From assembly GCA_040757035.1 (NCBI GenBank), contig JBFLYM010000010.1:1-29424 (forward strand): 29,424 bases of DNA, given 5' to 3'. Source of the DNA: JAHJBR01 sp040757035 (lineage in GTDB: Archaea; Micrarchaeota; Micrarchaeia; Anstonellales; Bilamarchaeaceae). Below are positions 1 to 7,208 of the stretch, one piece after another. Under the pieces are notes generated by a model. It worked only from the letters and a program-made list of their open reading frames with translations, had not been told where the DNA came from and ran no database searches. The position numbers and the translations under genes were made by a program. The stretch's first letter is position 1. Each line of letters starts with the position of its first letter.

Positions 1-69
1 CCACACAAGATAATAATATCTATGCCCTTTGATTATTCGTTTAACAAGCGATACCATAAAATATATTAG
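1..69 (+). CDS. possible 3' end of a gene cut by the window edge
   Basis: Frame 1 is open from the first base to a TAG at 67-69, giving 22 residues ending NKRYHKIY. A run this short could be chance. An ATG at 22 would give a 15-aa peptide. It is listed only because it runs off the window edge; nothing in it is recognisable. Confidence 0.15.
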   Translation, partial: PHKIIISMPFDYSFNKRYHKIY

Positions 70-85
70 AGCATACATATTTATA

Positions 86-212
86 AAGCTTTCTCCTCTT
101 TTTGCCTTTTTTGAGTTAGAGCATACAGAATAAAACAAAAGAGATTAGATATTCTCGACGTTAGCACAGAAAAGTCGCAGAAAAAGTTAGGTCAATTTTT
201 TAAAGTCCAGTC
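86..212. repeat. 127-bp inverted repeat, left copy
   Basis: These 127 bases are the exact reverse complement of 29298-29424, from the AAGCTT at 86-91 to the GTC at 210-212, with no mismatch found. Similarity fades after 212. A TATA-like stretch (TTTTTTAAA, about 196-203) lies about 27 bases before the GTG of the next gene, so this copy may carry that gene's promoter. The sequence has no convincing ORF. It could be a dispersed regulatory or mobile repeat, an RNA, or an assembly or amplification artefact at a contig end. Confidence 0.9.
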
Positions 213-226
213 TAATTGTTGATCCT

Positions 227-763
227 GTGCATGTTGATGTGTTTAGTGACAGAGTAGTAATTTTGGCTCCACCCAATTCCGTAGTTGTTTTGAATAACCT
301 CATACAAAATGATATGCAAATAGGTAAAGTAGATGAAAAAACTAGGATTCCGGTGGAAACTTCGGAAAACATTAGAAAAGATGAACAAAGATGGTTATGT
401 AGAATTGATGGTGCAGGTGTTAGGCCTATGGTCCGCTACGCCAACAACTTCTACGAGAGGCGTTACGTCTATGCGAACTACGGCGGGCACAACAATGTAT
501 TCGGAGTGGCGTATGTTGGCTCCGAAGCGGCCGCATCGCTGGTCGAGGTACTAAAAGAAAAGCTGGCTACTGTTGCAGATCCACAGCAACTTAAGCAATA
601 TATTGCTCAAATAAAGCAGGCAGCAGAATATCTTCAAAAAGAATTTGAAGGCTGGGATCATATACTAATTGAAGAACTTATAAACCCCATATTTGAGAAA
701 GTAGCTTGCCTCACTGAAGTTGCAAATACAATAGAACACGCAGGAAAAGTTAGTTCTAAGTAA
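227..763 (+). CDS. unknown 178-aa protein with a GC-rich core
   Basis: I do not recognise the family. The 178-aa product starts at GTG 227, the first start codon after the in-frame stop at 188-190. No Shine-Dalgarno is seen, but a TATA-like TTTTTTAAA lies about 27 bases upstream, which would suit a leaderless transcript. There is no obvious signal peptide or membrane helix. Residues about 64-110 are rich in Tyr, Asn, Arg and Gly (for example RRYVYANYGGHNN); the last 70 residues look helical and charged. Bases about 416-555, encoding that core, are clearly richer in G+C than both ends, using codons such as TAC, GGC, GTC and GCC. The N terminus could be truncated, because the inverted repeat stops only 15 bases before the start. 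Confidence 0.6.
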   Translation: MHVDVFSDRVVILAPPNSVVVLNNLIQNDMQIGKVDEKTRIPVETSENIRKDEQRWLCRIDGAGVRPMVRYANNFYERRYVYANYGGHNNVFGVAYVGSEAAASLVEVLKEKLATVADPQQLKQYIAQIKQAAEYLQKEFEGWDHILIEELINPIFEKVACLTEVANTIEHAGKVSSK

Positions 764-825
764 ATTCCCTATAATTTGGTCAAAAATTTATATTAATATG
801 CAAAGATAAAAATATTAGATTGATT

Positions 826-1308
826 ATGTTCATTGTTCCAAAAGAAATGCGCAAAGAACTCAAGAAGCCATTAGGAACGCTTATGCAATTAGGCGAGTTT
901 ATAGAAAAATACGGAAAAATGAAAATAATCGCGGTCGGTGATATAGTGACTATTTCGCTTCTTGAACGCGGGATAAAACCTTTTCTTGCTGTTTACGATT
1001 TTAGGACAATGCGCGTTGACCTTGAAAAAAAGGAAAAGAAAAAAATCAAAAATAGTTATTTTGAATTTTGTTCCGCACAAAATCAACCAGGTACGATAAA
1101 TGAAGAGCTTGAGAAAGTAGCAAAAAAACTTATAAAAAAAGGAGGTGCGCTTTTTATAGATGGAGAAGAAGATCTTTCTACGCTTGTATTTATGAAAATC
1201 GCGCCAAAGGATTGTATAATTGTTTATGGACAACCGAACAAAGGAGTAGTTGCAATAACATGTAATAAAAAAAGCAAAAAATTAGCAGCAAGTTTCTTGA
1301 AGAAATAA
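826..1308 (+). CDS. GTP-dependent dephospho-CoA kinase (DUF359 family)
   Basis: Predicted archaeal enzyme for the last step of coenzyme A synthesis: GTP-dependent phosphorylation of the 3'-hydroxyl of dephospho-CoA. It belongs to the family typified by Thermococcus TK1697 and is unrelated to bacterial CoaE. Family motifs are visible in order: VGDIVTISLLERGIKP near residue 38, an NQPGTI segment in mid-protein, then GEEDLSTLVF and VYGQPNKGVVAI near the C terminus. The 160-aa length fits this compact family. ATG 826 is preferred over the in-frame TTG at 820. A TATA-like AATTTATATTAAT (about 785-797) lies 30-40 bases upstream and no Shine-Dalgarno is evident. Cytosolic. The neighbours are not CoA genes. 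Confidence 0.88.
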   Translation: MFIVPKEMRKELKKPLGTLMQLGEFIEKYGKMKIIAVGDIVTISLLERGIKPFLAVYDFRTMRVDLEKKEKKKIKNSYFEFCSAQNQPGTINEELEKVAKKLIKKGGALFIDGEEDLSTLVFMKIAPKDCIIVYGQPNKGVVAITCNKKSKKLAASFLKK

Positions 1309-1329
1309 TATAAAATGATAATTTATAAA

Positions 1330-1836
1330 TTATGCTTTCTTTTTAGGTAATATCGGTACATTCTTTATTATTCTTTTAATTCCTCCAGAGTTTTGCGCAT
1401 TTTTATCATGTGTCGCCCTTGAATTTTCTAATAATTTTTTTGAAGAGAATATAGAACTTACAAAATTTACAAAATCTCGTAGAGCCCTTATGCATGCTGG
1501 TTCCTTTGAACTTGCGATAATAGCATCTATCTGCACATTAACTCTTTTGTCCCATTCCGATTCAGTCATTTTCCCTTCCTTTAGACTAGCATTGAGCTCT
1601 TCAATTTTGTTGAGAAATTTACCAGCATTATACATACCAAGAAGATACGAATTGATCTCAGCGATGTGAGCGCTAATAGAATCCATCCTGAGATTTTTTG
1701 CGACTTCTTTCAACCTATCTTCAATACTACTCATTCTGCCACTTAATTCAGGTTCAGTATTAAAATTTATGCGTTCTTCCTGTTCTTTCCGTTCTTCCTC
1801 TTTTAATGCATATTTTTGAGATGGTTCAATGCTCAT
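1330..1836 (-). CDS. hypothetical charged, probably coiled-coil protein
   Basis: No family recognised. The 168-residue product is hydrophilic, with a Glu/Lys-rich helical N-terminal part (KEEERKEQEERI), a central helix-rich stretch and a basic C-terminal tail ending LPKKKA. No transmembrane segment is seen. ATG 1836 is chosen over GTG 1845 because it is preceded by AAGTGAAAAAC, the same GTGA-spaced-by-4-to-5 pattern used by rrp41 and eL43 here. It is the last of three minus-strand genes (2605-2024, 2001-1855, 1836-1330) separated by about 20 bases, so probably co-transcribed with an exported protein and a 48-aa ORF. It converges with the dephospho-CoA kinase gene. Confidence 0.65.
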   Translation of the reverse strand: MSIEPSQKYALKEEERKEQEERINFNTEPELSGRMSSIEDRLKEVAKNLRMDSISAHIAEINSYLLGMYNAGKFLNKIEELNASLKEGKMTESEWDKRVNVQIDAIIASSKEPACIRALRDFVNFVSSIFSSKKLLENSRATHDKNAQNSGGIKRIIKNVPILPKKKA

Positions 1837-1854
1837 GTTTTTCACTTGCCAAAT

Positions 1855-2001
1855 TTATCTGTCAAAAATTCCAATATAATTTTTAATTTTTTTTATGTCC
1901 TCTGCAGAAGAATTTTTAAGAAGCGTTGCGACTTCTTTAAGCTCACTTTTAAGATCTATTCCATCTATATTTTCTTCTATTCTATTTTTTTTGGTACTCA
2001 T
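1855..2001 (-). CDS. 48-aa small ORF between two co-oriented genes
   Basis: On the minus strand ATG 2001 opens 48 codons to a TAA at 1855-1857. The product starts MSTKKNRIEENIDGID, continues through LKSELKEVATLLKN and ends YIGIFDR. It is charged, probably one or two amphipathic helices, with no membrane segment. The ORF fills the gap between the 193-aa exported protein (stop 2024) and the next gene (ATG 1836), with spacings of about 22 and 18 bases. The fit in the operon is the main support; no strong Shine-Dalgarno was seen. LKEVA recurs in the downstream protein (RLKEVAKNL), so distant relatedness is possible. Confidence 0.5.
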   Translation of the reverse strand: MSTKKNRIEENIDGIDLKSELKEVATLLKNSSAEDIKKIKNYIGIFDR

Positions 2002-2023
2002 ATCTGTCCCAGCTTTCTACTCT

Positions 2024-2605
2024 CTATTTCAGATCATTCTTCTTAATTTGAGAGATATAACCGTTTTTATTTACAAATACTTCATACGAATAATTTGAAT
2101 TATTTGTTGAAGAAATCCAAAGTACTCTCCACCCCTCTTGAGTTTGAATAGTTTCTGGAACCGCGTTTGTCGCAATTACATATTTATACACATCTTCTGT
2201 TCCCTTAATGGTGTAGCTGGCAATTATTGCCTCTTCAACAAATGCTATTAGACATGGCGTGCTTTTACAGACTTCGCAGTTCTTCACTACATATTCTGGG
2301 GGTGCTGGAACAAAATTTTGAGTAGGATAATTATAATAATAATAAGTTTTTGTAGGGCAACGACTATGTAAATTTTCGCTTACACTTGCCATTATTGTAT
2401 AATATCTTATACCATTTTCGTTTGTCTTATTCTCTGAACTTATTATTTCTATTTTATCTGCATTTGGAAATTTAACTTTTAAATCTTCCAATACAAATGT
2501 TTTTGCATCACCTTCCTCAAGATTAGTAATGGTAAATTTCATTCCTAAAATTAATATAATAACTAGAATAACGAGCAAAATGGTCAGTATAACCTCTTTT
2601 TTCAT
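2024..2605 (-). CDS. membrane-anchored exported protein, unknown function
   Basis: 193 residues. The N terminus is a short basic start (MKKE) followed by a long aliphatic helix (residues about 5-24), an uncleaved anchor or signal peptide, so the rest should face outside. The exported part has a Tyr run (residues about 110-114) and four cysteines, CPTK in mid-protein and CEVCKSTPC about 25 residues later, which could form disulfides. The C-terminal third looks beta-rich. I do not recognise the family. ATG 2605 has a TATA-like TATATTTAAATTTAA about 30-45 bases upstream on its strand (about 2632-2648). First gene of a three-gene minus-strand set, divergent from the exosome operon. Confidence 0.7.
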   Translation of the reverse strand: MKKEVILTILLVILVIILILGMKFTITNLEEGDAKTFVLEDLKVKFPNADKIEIISSENKTNENGIRYYTIMASVSENLHSRCPTKTYYYYNYPTQNFVPAPPEYVVKNCEVCKSTPCLIAFVEEAIIASYTIKGTEDVYKYVIATNAVPETIQTQEGWRVLWISSTNNSNYSYEVFVNKNGYISQIKKNDLK

Positions 2606-2646
2606 ATTAATTCATTTTATTTTAGCTTAGATTAAATTTAAATATA

Positions 2647-2669
2647 CTATGTTTTATATCTAAACATAG
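2647..2669. promoter_or_regulatory. palindrome in the divergent intergenic region
   Basis: CTATGTTT at 2647-2654 is repeated inverted as AAACATAG at 2662-2669, with a 7-base AT-rich centre. It lies between the minus-strand exported protein, next to that gene's TATA-like box, and the exosome operon. Its position suits a repressor site for the minus-strand gene or both genes; function is inferred from position only. Confidence 0.35.
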
Positions 2670-2734
2670 CTAAAATGCAATTGAAAAATGCGGTTGAATA
2701 AAGTTTCTTTTTTTTAAAGAGAAAGAGATAGGTT

Positions 2735-2763
2735 CCGAACCGCGGAGGGGGGTACCCCTCCCC
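2735..2763 (+). repeat. GC-rich hairpin repeat, copy 1 (exosome operon leader)
   Basis: CCGAACCGCGGAGGGG starts a GC-rich block that can fold as GGAGGGG (2744-2750) against CCCCTCC (2755-2761) with a 4-base loop. A related block with the same CCGAACCGCGGAGGGG start lies at 29219-29246. In this AT-rich window both stand out. This copy is downstream of a T-rich TATA-like stretch (about 2707-2716), so it may be in the 5' leader of the exosome mRNA. It could be a dispersed palindromic repeat or a regulatory or stabilising stem. Confidence 0.6.
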
Positions 2764-2803
2764 AGTTTGAGGTGTCATGAACGACGACTTGTTAATACAT
2801 ATT

Positions 2804-2810
2804 AGGTGAT
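2804..2810 (+). promoter_or_regulatory. Shine-Dalgarno that sets the rrp4 start
   Basis: AGGTGAT matches the archaeal 16S 3' end and ends four bases before GTG 2815. The longest ORF would begin at GTG 2806, inside this motif, so 2815 is the better start. Confidence 0.65.
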
Positions 2811-2814
2811 TAGC

Positions 2815-3432
2815 GTGAGAAAAATAATTGTACCTGGAGAACAAATTTCTGAAAAACCATTCTTAAACGAATTTAGTATTGTAGAAAATGAGAAAACATA
2901 CGCTTCAGTAATTGGATTTATGGACGAACAAAACAGATTTGTTCCGACAAAAAATATTTACAGACCAAAACAAGGCGATACTATAATAGGGATTGTAGTT
3001 TACTTGAGAGGAAACGGCTATAAAATTGATATAAACACTCCATTTGAAGGTTTTCTTTCGGGGAAAGATACGCGTGTACCATTTTCAATTGGCGAAATAG
3101 TATACGGCAGGATAAAGGATGTGGATGAAATCGGAAACGTTGATATAATAGAAGCGCGCAAACTCCCTCCAGGAAAAATAATTGAGTTTCCTGCAGCAAA
3201 AATACCTCGACTAATAGGAAAAAAAAATAGTATGATAACTACGATTGCACAGGGTACAGGTACAGAAATTTATATTGGCAACAACGGATATGTTTATCTT
3301 CTTGGAAACAACATTCCACTCGCACTTAAAACAATAGATATGGTAAATAAAAAATCGCATATATCTGGATTAACGCAACAGGTTTTGGATTTTCTTATGC
3401 AAAACAAACAATGCAGCAAACCAGCAGAGTAA
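2815..3432 (+). CDS. rrp4: exosome RNA-binding cap subunit Rrp4
   Basis: Cap subunit of the archaeal exosome: binds RNA and feeds it into the Rrp41-Rrp42 ring for 3'-5' degradation or tailing. The N-terminal domain opens with RKIIVPGEQISEKP, typical of Rrp4. An S1 domain follows (GDTIIGIVVYLRGNGYKIDI to about residue 105), then a KH domain with the loop in IPRLIGKKNSMITTI and the following GTEIYIGNNGYVYL strands. At 205 aa it is close to normal Rrp4 size. GTG 2815 is selected by the AGGTGAT motif. It heads an operon with rrp41 and rrp42, matching the conserved archaeal superoperon. Cytosolic. Confidence 0.93.
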   Translation: MRKIIVPGEQISEKPFLNEFSIVENEKTYASVIGFMDEQNRFVPTKNIYRPKQGDTIIGIVVYLRGNGYKIDINTPFEGFLSGKDTRVPFSIGEIVYGRIKDVDEIGNVDIIEARKLPPGKIIEFPAAKIPRLIGKKNSMITTIAQGTGTEIYIGNNGYVYLLGNNIPLALKTIDMVNKKSHISGLTQQVLDFLMQNKQCSKPAE

Positions 3433-3471
3433 CTCAAAGCGTATAATTTTATTGAAAGTTTAGGTGAAAAA

Positions 3472-4215
3472 ATGTCTGATACAGAAAAACCGCAATTAAT
3501 GATTGATGGAAAAAGAATAGATGGCAGAACTGCTGATGACTTAAGACCGCTTAAAATAGAAATAGGTGTGCTTAATGAAGCCGATGGTTCGGCTTATGTC
3601 AAATGGGGTGGAAACAAAATTATAGCCGGAGTTTTTGGACCGCGCGAATGCATACCAAAACATGAAGCCAATCCATACAAAGCGTTGGTGAAATGTAGAT
3701 ATACGATGTCTCCGTTCGCAAGCAAAGACGAACACGGAAGAAGCGGACCAAACAGAAGGAGCATTGAAATTTCAAAAGTGATACGAGAAGTATTTGAAAA
3801 CGTAGTTGTTGCTGAGCTTTATCCCATGACTCAAATTGATATCTTTATAGATGTACTCCAAGCTGATGGAGGAACACGCGTAAGCGCAATAACAGCAGCT
3901 GCAGCAGCACTCGCTGACGCGGGTATACCTATAAAGGATATGGTATGCGGTATCGCTGTCGGAAAAGTAGGCGGCAAAATAGTTCTTGATTTAGGAAAGG
4001 AAGAAGATAATTTTGGGGAAAGCGATGTTCCGATGGCAATTTCGCATAGAAACAAAGAGATACTTCTTCTTCAAATGGATGGACTTCTTACTAAAGAGGA
4101 ATTTTCTACCGCAATAGATAAAGCTTTGAATGCAAGTGAAAAAATTCACGCGATTCAAACAGACGCAATAATAAGAAGATATGAGAAACTTGAAACAGAT
4201 GGTATTGATTTGTAA
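3472..4215 (+). CDS. rrp41: exosome catalytic subunit Rrp41
   Basis: RNase PH-fold phosphorolytic subunit that forms the active hexameric ring with Rrp42. Recognised by GKRIDGRTADDLRPLKIEIG at the N terminus, the GPRECIPKH segment, the arginine-rich FASKDEHGRSGPNRRS stretch, the ADGGTRVSAITAA signature and the acidic EEDNFGESDVPMA catalytic segment. The length, 247 aa, is standard. The start is well supported: GGTGA at 3463-3467 is followed by AAAA and ATG 3472. It lies 39 bases after rrp4 and 33 bases before rrp42. All expected active-site segments are present, so it should be catalytically competent. Confidence 0.95.
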   Translation: MSDTEKPQLMIDGKRIDGRTADDLRPLKIEIGVLNEADGSAYVKWGGNKIIAGVFGPRECIPKHEANPYKALVKCRYTMSPFASKDEHGRSGPNRRSIEISKVIREVFENVVVAELYPMTQIDIFIDVLQADGGTRVSAITAAAAALADAGIPIKDMVCGIAVGKVGGKIVLDLGKEEDNFGESDVPMAISHRNKEILLLQMDGLLTKEEFSTAIDKALNASEKIHAIQTDAIIRRYEKLETDGIDL

Positions 4216-4248
4216 TTTGTAATAACCAATAAATTTTGAGGGATTAAT

Positions 4249-5052
4249 ATGGCAGAAAGCGCAAAGGATATAGTAATGCATAATATTAAAAAAGAAATAA
4301 TGCTTGATTTGCTCGCAAAAGGACAGAGAATAGATAACAGAGCATTTGATGAGTACAGGCCAATAAGCGTTAAAAAAGGTGTTATTGATAGTGCAGAAGG
4401 TTCTGCGCTCGCAAAAATTGGTAAAACACAGATACTCGTAGCTTCAAAAATAGCGCTTGCGACTCCGTTTCTAGACAGGCCGACAGAAGGAATATTCAGT
4501 GTGAACTGCGAATTTCTTCCGCTCGCCTGCCCAACTTTTGAACCAGGTCCACCTGACGAAGATTCGATTGAACTTGCACGAATTACAGATAGAGGCATAC
4601 GCAGCGCAGAAGTTGAAGGGGATAATAACATCATAGCAAATTTTTTTATAGAAGAAGGAAAGGTTCTCGCACTTTACTTAGATATTTATGTGCTGGATCA
4701 CTCTGGAAACATGACAGATGCATCTTCGCTTGCGGCTGTAAGTGCGCTTGCTGATACAAATATACCAAAATATTCTGAAGGCGCCCTCATTCGCGATGAA
4801 TTTTCTGGAAAAATTGAACTTAAGAATTTTCCTATAGCGACGACATTTGCGAAAATAGATAAATACATTTTGGTGGATCCAACAAAAGAAGAAATGCTTG
4901 CTGCAGATACGAGTATAACGATAAACACAACTCAAAACGGACATATTGCGGCAATTCAAAAAGGCAAAGGTACGCTTAATAAAGATGAGGTAATGGAAGC
5001 GGTTGATATAGCGTTTAAAAAAAGTGCGGAACTAAGAAAATATGCTTTATAG
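4249..5052 (+). CDS. rrp42: exosome non-catalytic ring subunit Rrp42
   Basis: RNase PH-fold partner that alternates with Rrp41 in the hexameric ring and shapes the RNA path but lacks catalysis itself. Diagnostic segments are KGQRIDNRAFDEYRPI near the N terminus, GKTQILVASKIALATPF, the PTFEPGPPDEDSIELARI block and ITDRGIRSAE. The 267-aa length is normal. ATG 4249 is preceded by TTTTGAGGGATTAAT, a GAGGGAT-like Shine-Dalgarno. Order rrp4-rrp41-rrp42-eL43-rpoP-Brix is close to the conserved archaeal arrangement, supporting a single transcript. Confidence 0.95.
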   Translation: MAESAKDIVMHNIKKEIMLDLLAKGQRIDNRAFDEYRPISVKKGVIDSAEGSALAKIGKTQILVASKIALATPFLDRPTEGIFSVNCEFLPLACPTFEPGPPDEDSIELARITDRGIRSAEVEGDNNIIANFFIEEGKVLALYLDIYVLDHSGNMTDASSLAAVSALADTNIPKYSEGALIRDEFSGKIELKNFPIATTFAKIDKYILVDPTKEEMLAADTSITINTTQNGHIAAIQKGKGTLNKDEVMEAVDIAFKKSAELRKYAL

Positions 5053-5079
5053 ATTGATGAAAAATAAATCGGTGAAAAA

Positions 5080-5313
5080 ATGCGAACTCCAAAATATGGC
5101 GCGAAGTTGAGAAAACTTTATAATTCAGTTGATAAAGCGAAAAATACTAAATATATCTGTCCAAAATGTTCTAAAACAAATGTGAAAAGAATTAGTAATG
5201 CGATATGGCTGTGCAATTCGTGTAATGCTAAAATGTCCGGCGGAGCGTATACACTTACTACTGGTATAGGTGAAGTAGCGAACAGAATAATCAAAGAATA
5301 TTCTAAAAAATGA
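5080..5313 (+). CDS. rpl37ae: large-subunit ribosomal protein eL43 (L37Ae)
   Basis: Zinc-ribbon protein of the large ribosomal subunit. The 77 aa begin MRTPKYGAKLRKLYNSV and contain an intact four-cysteine zinc site, CPKC and CNSC separated by about 14 residues, followed by the conserved MSGGAYTLTTGIGE segment. GGTGA at 5071-5075 followed by AAAA and ATG 5080 is one of the clearest starts here. The zinc ligands are fully kept, in contrast to the RpoP-like gene next to it. Confidence 0.94.
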   Translation: MRTPKYGAKLRKLYNSVDKAKNTKYICPKCSKTNVKRISNAIWLCNSCNAKMSGGAYTLTTGIGEVANRIIKEYSKK

Positions 5314-5382
5314 CTAAAAATCAAAGATAAAAAACCAAAGATTGAACAATACGAAACAAAATATAAAGAGGGTATGATAAGC

Positions 5383-5520
5383 ATGGCGCGATTTAAAGTT
5401 TGGAACAGTGAAACTATAGTGGAAATAAAGGATAATGAACCATTTCAGTTTCCACCAAGCGGAGACAAAATCCTTTTTAAGATTGGATTGCAAAGCGCGA
5501 AAACTATAAAAACCGATTAG
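5383..5520 (+). CDS. rpoP: RNA polymerase subunit P homologue lacking all zinc cysteines
   Basis: A 45-aa protein (MARFKVWNSETIVEI at the start, SGDKILFKIG later, AKTIKTD at the end). RpoP/Rpb12 is a small zinc-ribbon subunit that helps the two large subunits of archaeal RNA polymerase assemble. Identity rests on length, position after eL43 and before a Brix gene, and residue-by-residue fit to the RpoP pattern: FKVWNS where the family has YKCxxC, FQFPPSG where it has xRCPxCG, then the conserved KILxK and a basic C-terminal tail. The four ligand positions are V, S, F and S, so no zinc site remains. ATG 5383 fits family length; ATG 5374 is an alternative. It could instead be an unrelated short protein, but the fit is good. 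Confidence 0.72.
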   Translation: MARFKVWNSETIVEIKDNEPFQFPPSGDKILFKIGLQSAKTIKTD

Positions 5521-5529
5521 GTTTGCCAA

Positions 5530-6042
5530 ATGCTGGTTAGTACATCTCGCTATGCTGATAAAACAACTCGTAGATTTGCAATTTTTTTTGCAAATGTATT
5601 CGGTTCATATTATTGTAGTCGCGGTAAGAAAACAATAGAAAAACTGGTTTCCAAAGCACGCAAGATTGGTGAGAACACAATTGCACTCATCTTCCAAACT
5701 ACGGGAAACCTGCAAAATAATAAGTTTTTTTTTATTTCAGTTTCGATTCATGGATGGAATTGGAAGAACGAGTTTCTCTATGTGACAAATCCTAAAATTT
5801 ATGCTAAGTCAGCCAAAAAAATAGAAATGGAAATTTGTGCTATCAATGGAAAAGACACCAAAATTTTTGAAAAGCTTTTTGGTATAGATTGTATGGATTT
5901 GTCATTTTATCATGGTGGTGATGGAGTTCTTTCTGTTGAAAACGAAAAATTTAAACTTACAACTGGAAATAAGACCATCTTGGAATTTGATTATAGAATA
6001 TTGATTTGTCAACAACCCCCTATTGAAATAAGAGGCTTGTAA
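5530..6042 (+). CDS. Brix-domain ribosome-biogenesis protein (Imp4-like)
   Basis: Archaeal single-domain Brix protein, predicted to bind rRNA during ribosome assembly. The family start is clear: MLVSTSRYADKTTRRFAIFF, then YYCSRGKKTIEKLVSKARKI, then a GENTIALIFQTTGN beta segment; the second half contains FFISVSIHGWNW and ILEFDYRILI strands. At 170 aa it is typical. ATG 5530 lies nine bases after the RpoP stop, so it is probably co-translated. The last 11 codons overlap the 3' end of the opposite-strand tnpB (stop at 6009), so the final residues (about QQPPIEIRGL) may come from the inserted element rather than the ancestral gene. Confidence 0.8.
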   Translation: MLVSTSRYADKTTRRFAIFFANVFGSYYCSRGKKTIEKLVSKARKIGENTIALIFQTTGNLQNNKFFFISVSIHGWNWKNEFLYVTNPKIYAKSAKKIEMEICAINGKDTKIFEKLFGIDCMDLSFYHGGDGVLSVENEKFKLTTGNKTILEFDYRILICQQPPIEIRGL

Positions 6043-7145
6043 CTGTCCTCATTGAAGTTTCGAGGCTTCATATCATTGGACGCTACGATTGGCTGGTTGA
6101 CATCAGTCTGCATAAGCAAGGCTTTGCCGAGCTTAGCGATATACCTTGCAGCATTCAAATCTGCATTCAAGCCAAAACCGCATTTCAGGCATTTGAAATT
6201 CCTGCCTTTCCTATTTGCCCTTTCTCTATGCCCACATATTGAACAAGTCTGGCTTGTGTATCTAGAATTTACCAACAAGACAGATTTCCCCAATTCCTCA
6301 GCCTTATATTCCAAGAAACTTTGGAATTGTGCGTGGGACCATTTTCCTAGAAGTTTATTGAATTGCCTGCCTTTCTTTTTATCCTTCTTTACTTTCAACT
6401 CTTCTAAGGCAAATACATCTGCATCTGAATTGGCTATCTGCTTTGCTAGTTTATGGTTCACATTCCTTACAAACCGTTGCTCCTTCCCAGAAATCCTTTT
6501 TAGTTTTCTTTTTGCCGAAGGAGTGCCTTTTGCCTGAAGGCGTGAACGCAAGTATTGATACTGGCCTTTGATTCTCCTGATTTCCTTTGAATTGAAGAAT
6601 TGGTTATCAGAAGAAACAATTGGATTTATTATTCCCCTATCTATGCCTAAAATATTTCCATTATGTTTCTCAGGAGTTTCGGTTTCAACTACTAAGAAAA
6701 GATACATTTTTCCTTTTTTTATTCCTATATTCGCATATTGGCTTTTCCATACTTTATATTTCTCATAACAATCTGGAAGCTTGAAAGTTATCTTCTTTCT
6801 TCCGTTTATTGTTGAGACAGAAATAGTTTGTTTTTCAAGATTTACTGAGATAGTTCTTACATTGTATTTTATAGCCGAATCATTTGATTTTACAGGAAGA
6901 GTTTTTGCCTTGCATTGTTTCAGCATATTAGAAGCGTGGTCTCTTGCACAGCACACTAAAGAAGATTGGAGGTTTGGGTATTTCTTTCTAATTTCATAAT
7001 ATGTTGCTAAATGGAGTTTATTTTTATTCCAAGTATGCTGTGCAAAACCATAATTTATAATTTCGTTGCAAGCTTTATTATATTCTGAGATAGTACTTTC
7101 CAAATCTGCATTTCTTTCTAGAGGTATCTTTAGGCTACGCTTCAT
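6009..7145 (-). CDS. tnpB: TnpB RNA-guided nuclease (IS200/IS605 family)
   Basis: 378-aa TnpB, the transposon-encoded RNA-guided DNA nuclease related to Cas12. The catalytic triad is visible: D169 in LGIDRG, E248 in FALEEL, and D329 in NADLNAAR. The zinc ribbon is intact, with C301/C304 in CSIC and C319/C322 in CLKC. Length is typical (about 370-400 aa) and I see no frameshift, so it is probably active or recently so. ATG 7145. No TnpA transposase lies beside it, so mobility would need one acting in trans. The C-terminal coding end overlaps the Brix gene on the other strand by 34 bases. Confidence 0.93.
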   Translation of the reverse strand: MKRSLKIPLERNADLESTISEYNKACNEIINYGFAQHTWNKNKLHLATYYEIRKKYPNLQSSLVCCARDHASNMLKQCKAKTLPVKSNDSAIKYNVRTISVNLEKQTISVSTINGRKKITFKLPDCYEKYKVWKSQYANIGIKKGKMYLFLVVETETPEKHNGNILGIDRGIINPIVSSDNQFFNSKEIRRIKGQYQYLRSRLQAKGTPSAKRKLKRISGKEQRFVRNVNHKLAKQIANSDADVFALEELKVKKDKKKGRQFNKLLGKWSHAQFQSFLEYKAEELGKSVLLVNSRYTSQTCSICGHRERANRKGRNFKCLKCGFGLNADLNAARYIAKLGKALLMQTDVNQPIVASNDMKPRNFNEDSYKPLISIGGC

Positions 7146-7186
7146 AACTACTCATTAGAACGAAGGTATTAAAAACTCCCAATTCC

Positions 7187-7208
7187 TCCCTTGATTCTAA
7201 ATCAGGGA
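7187..7208. repeat. imperfect hairpin, possible element left end
   Basis: TCCCTTGATT and AATCAGGGA pair around a short centre with one bulged T. It lies 42 bases upstream of the tnpB ATG and just past the stop of the Cys-rich gene. It could be the structured left end of the tnpB element or a terminator for the Cys-rich gene. Confidence 0.4.

Noticed and set aside
187..372. Minus-strand ORF across the left repeat edge
   Set aside because: It overlaps the better-supported gene at 227 and has no convincing start signal or domain.
6052..6537. Plus-strand ORFs within 6052-6999
   Set aside because: They are opposite-strand readings of the clear tnpB gene and carry no domain.
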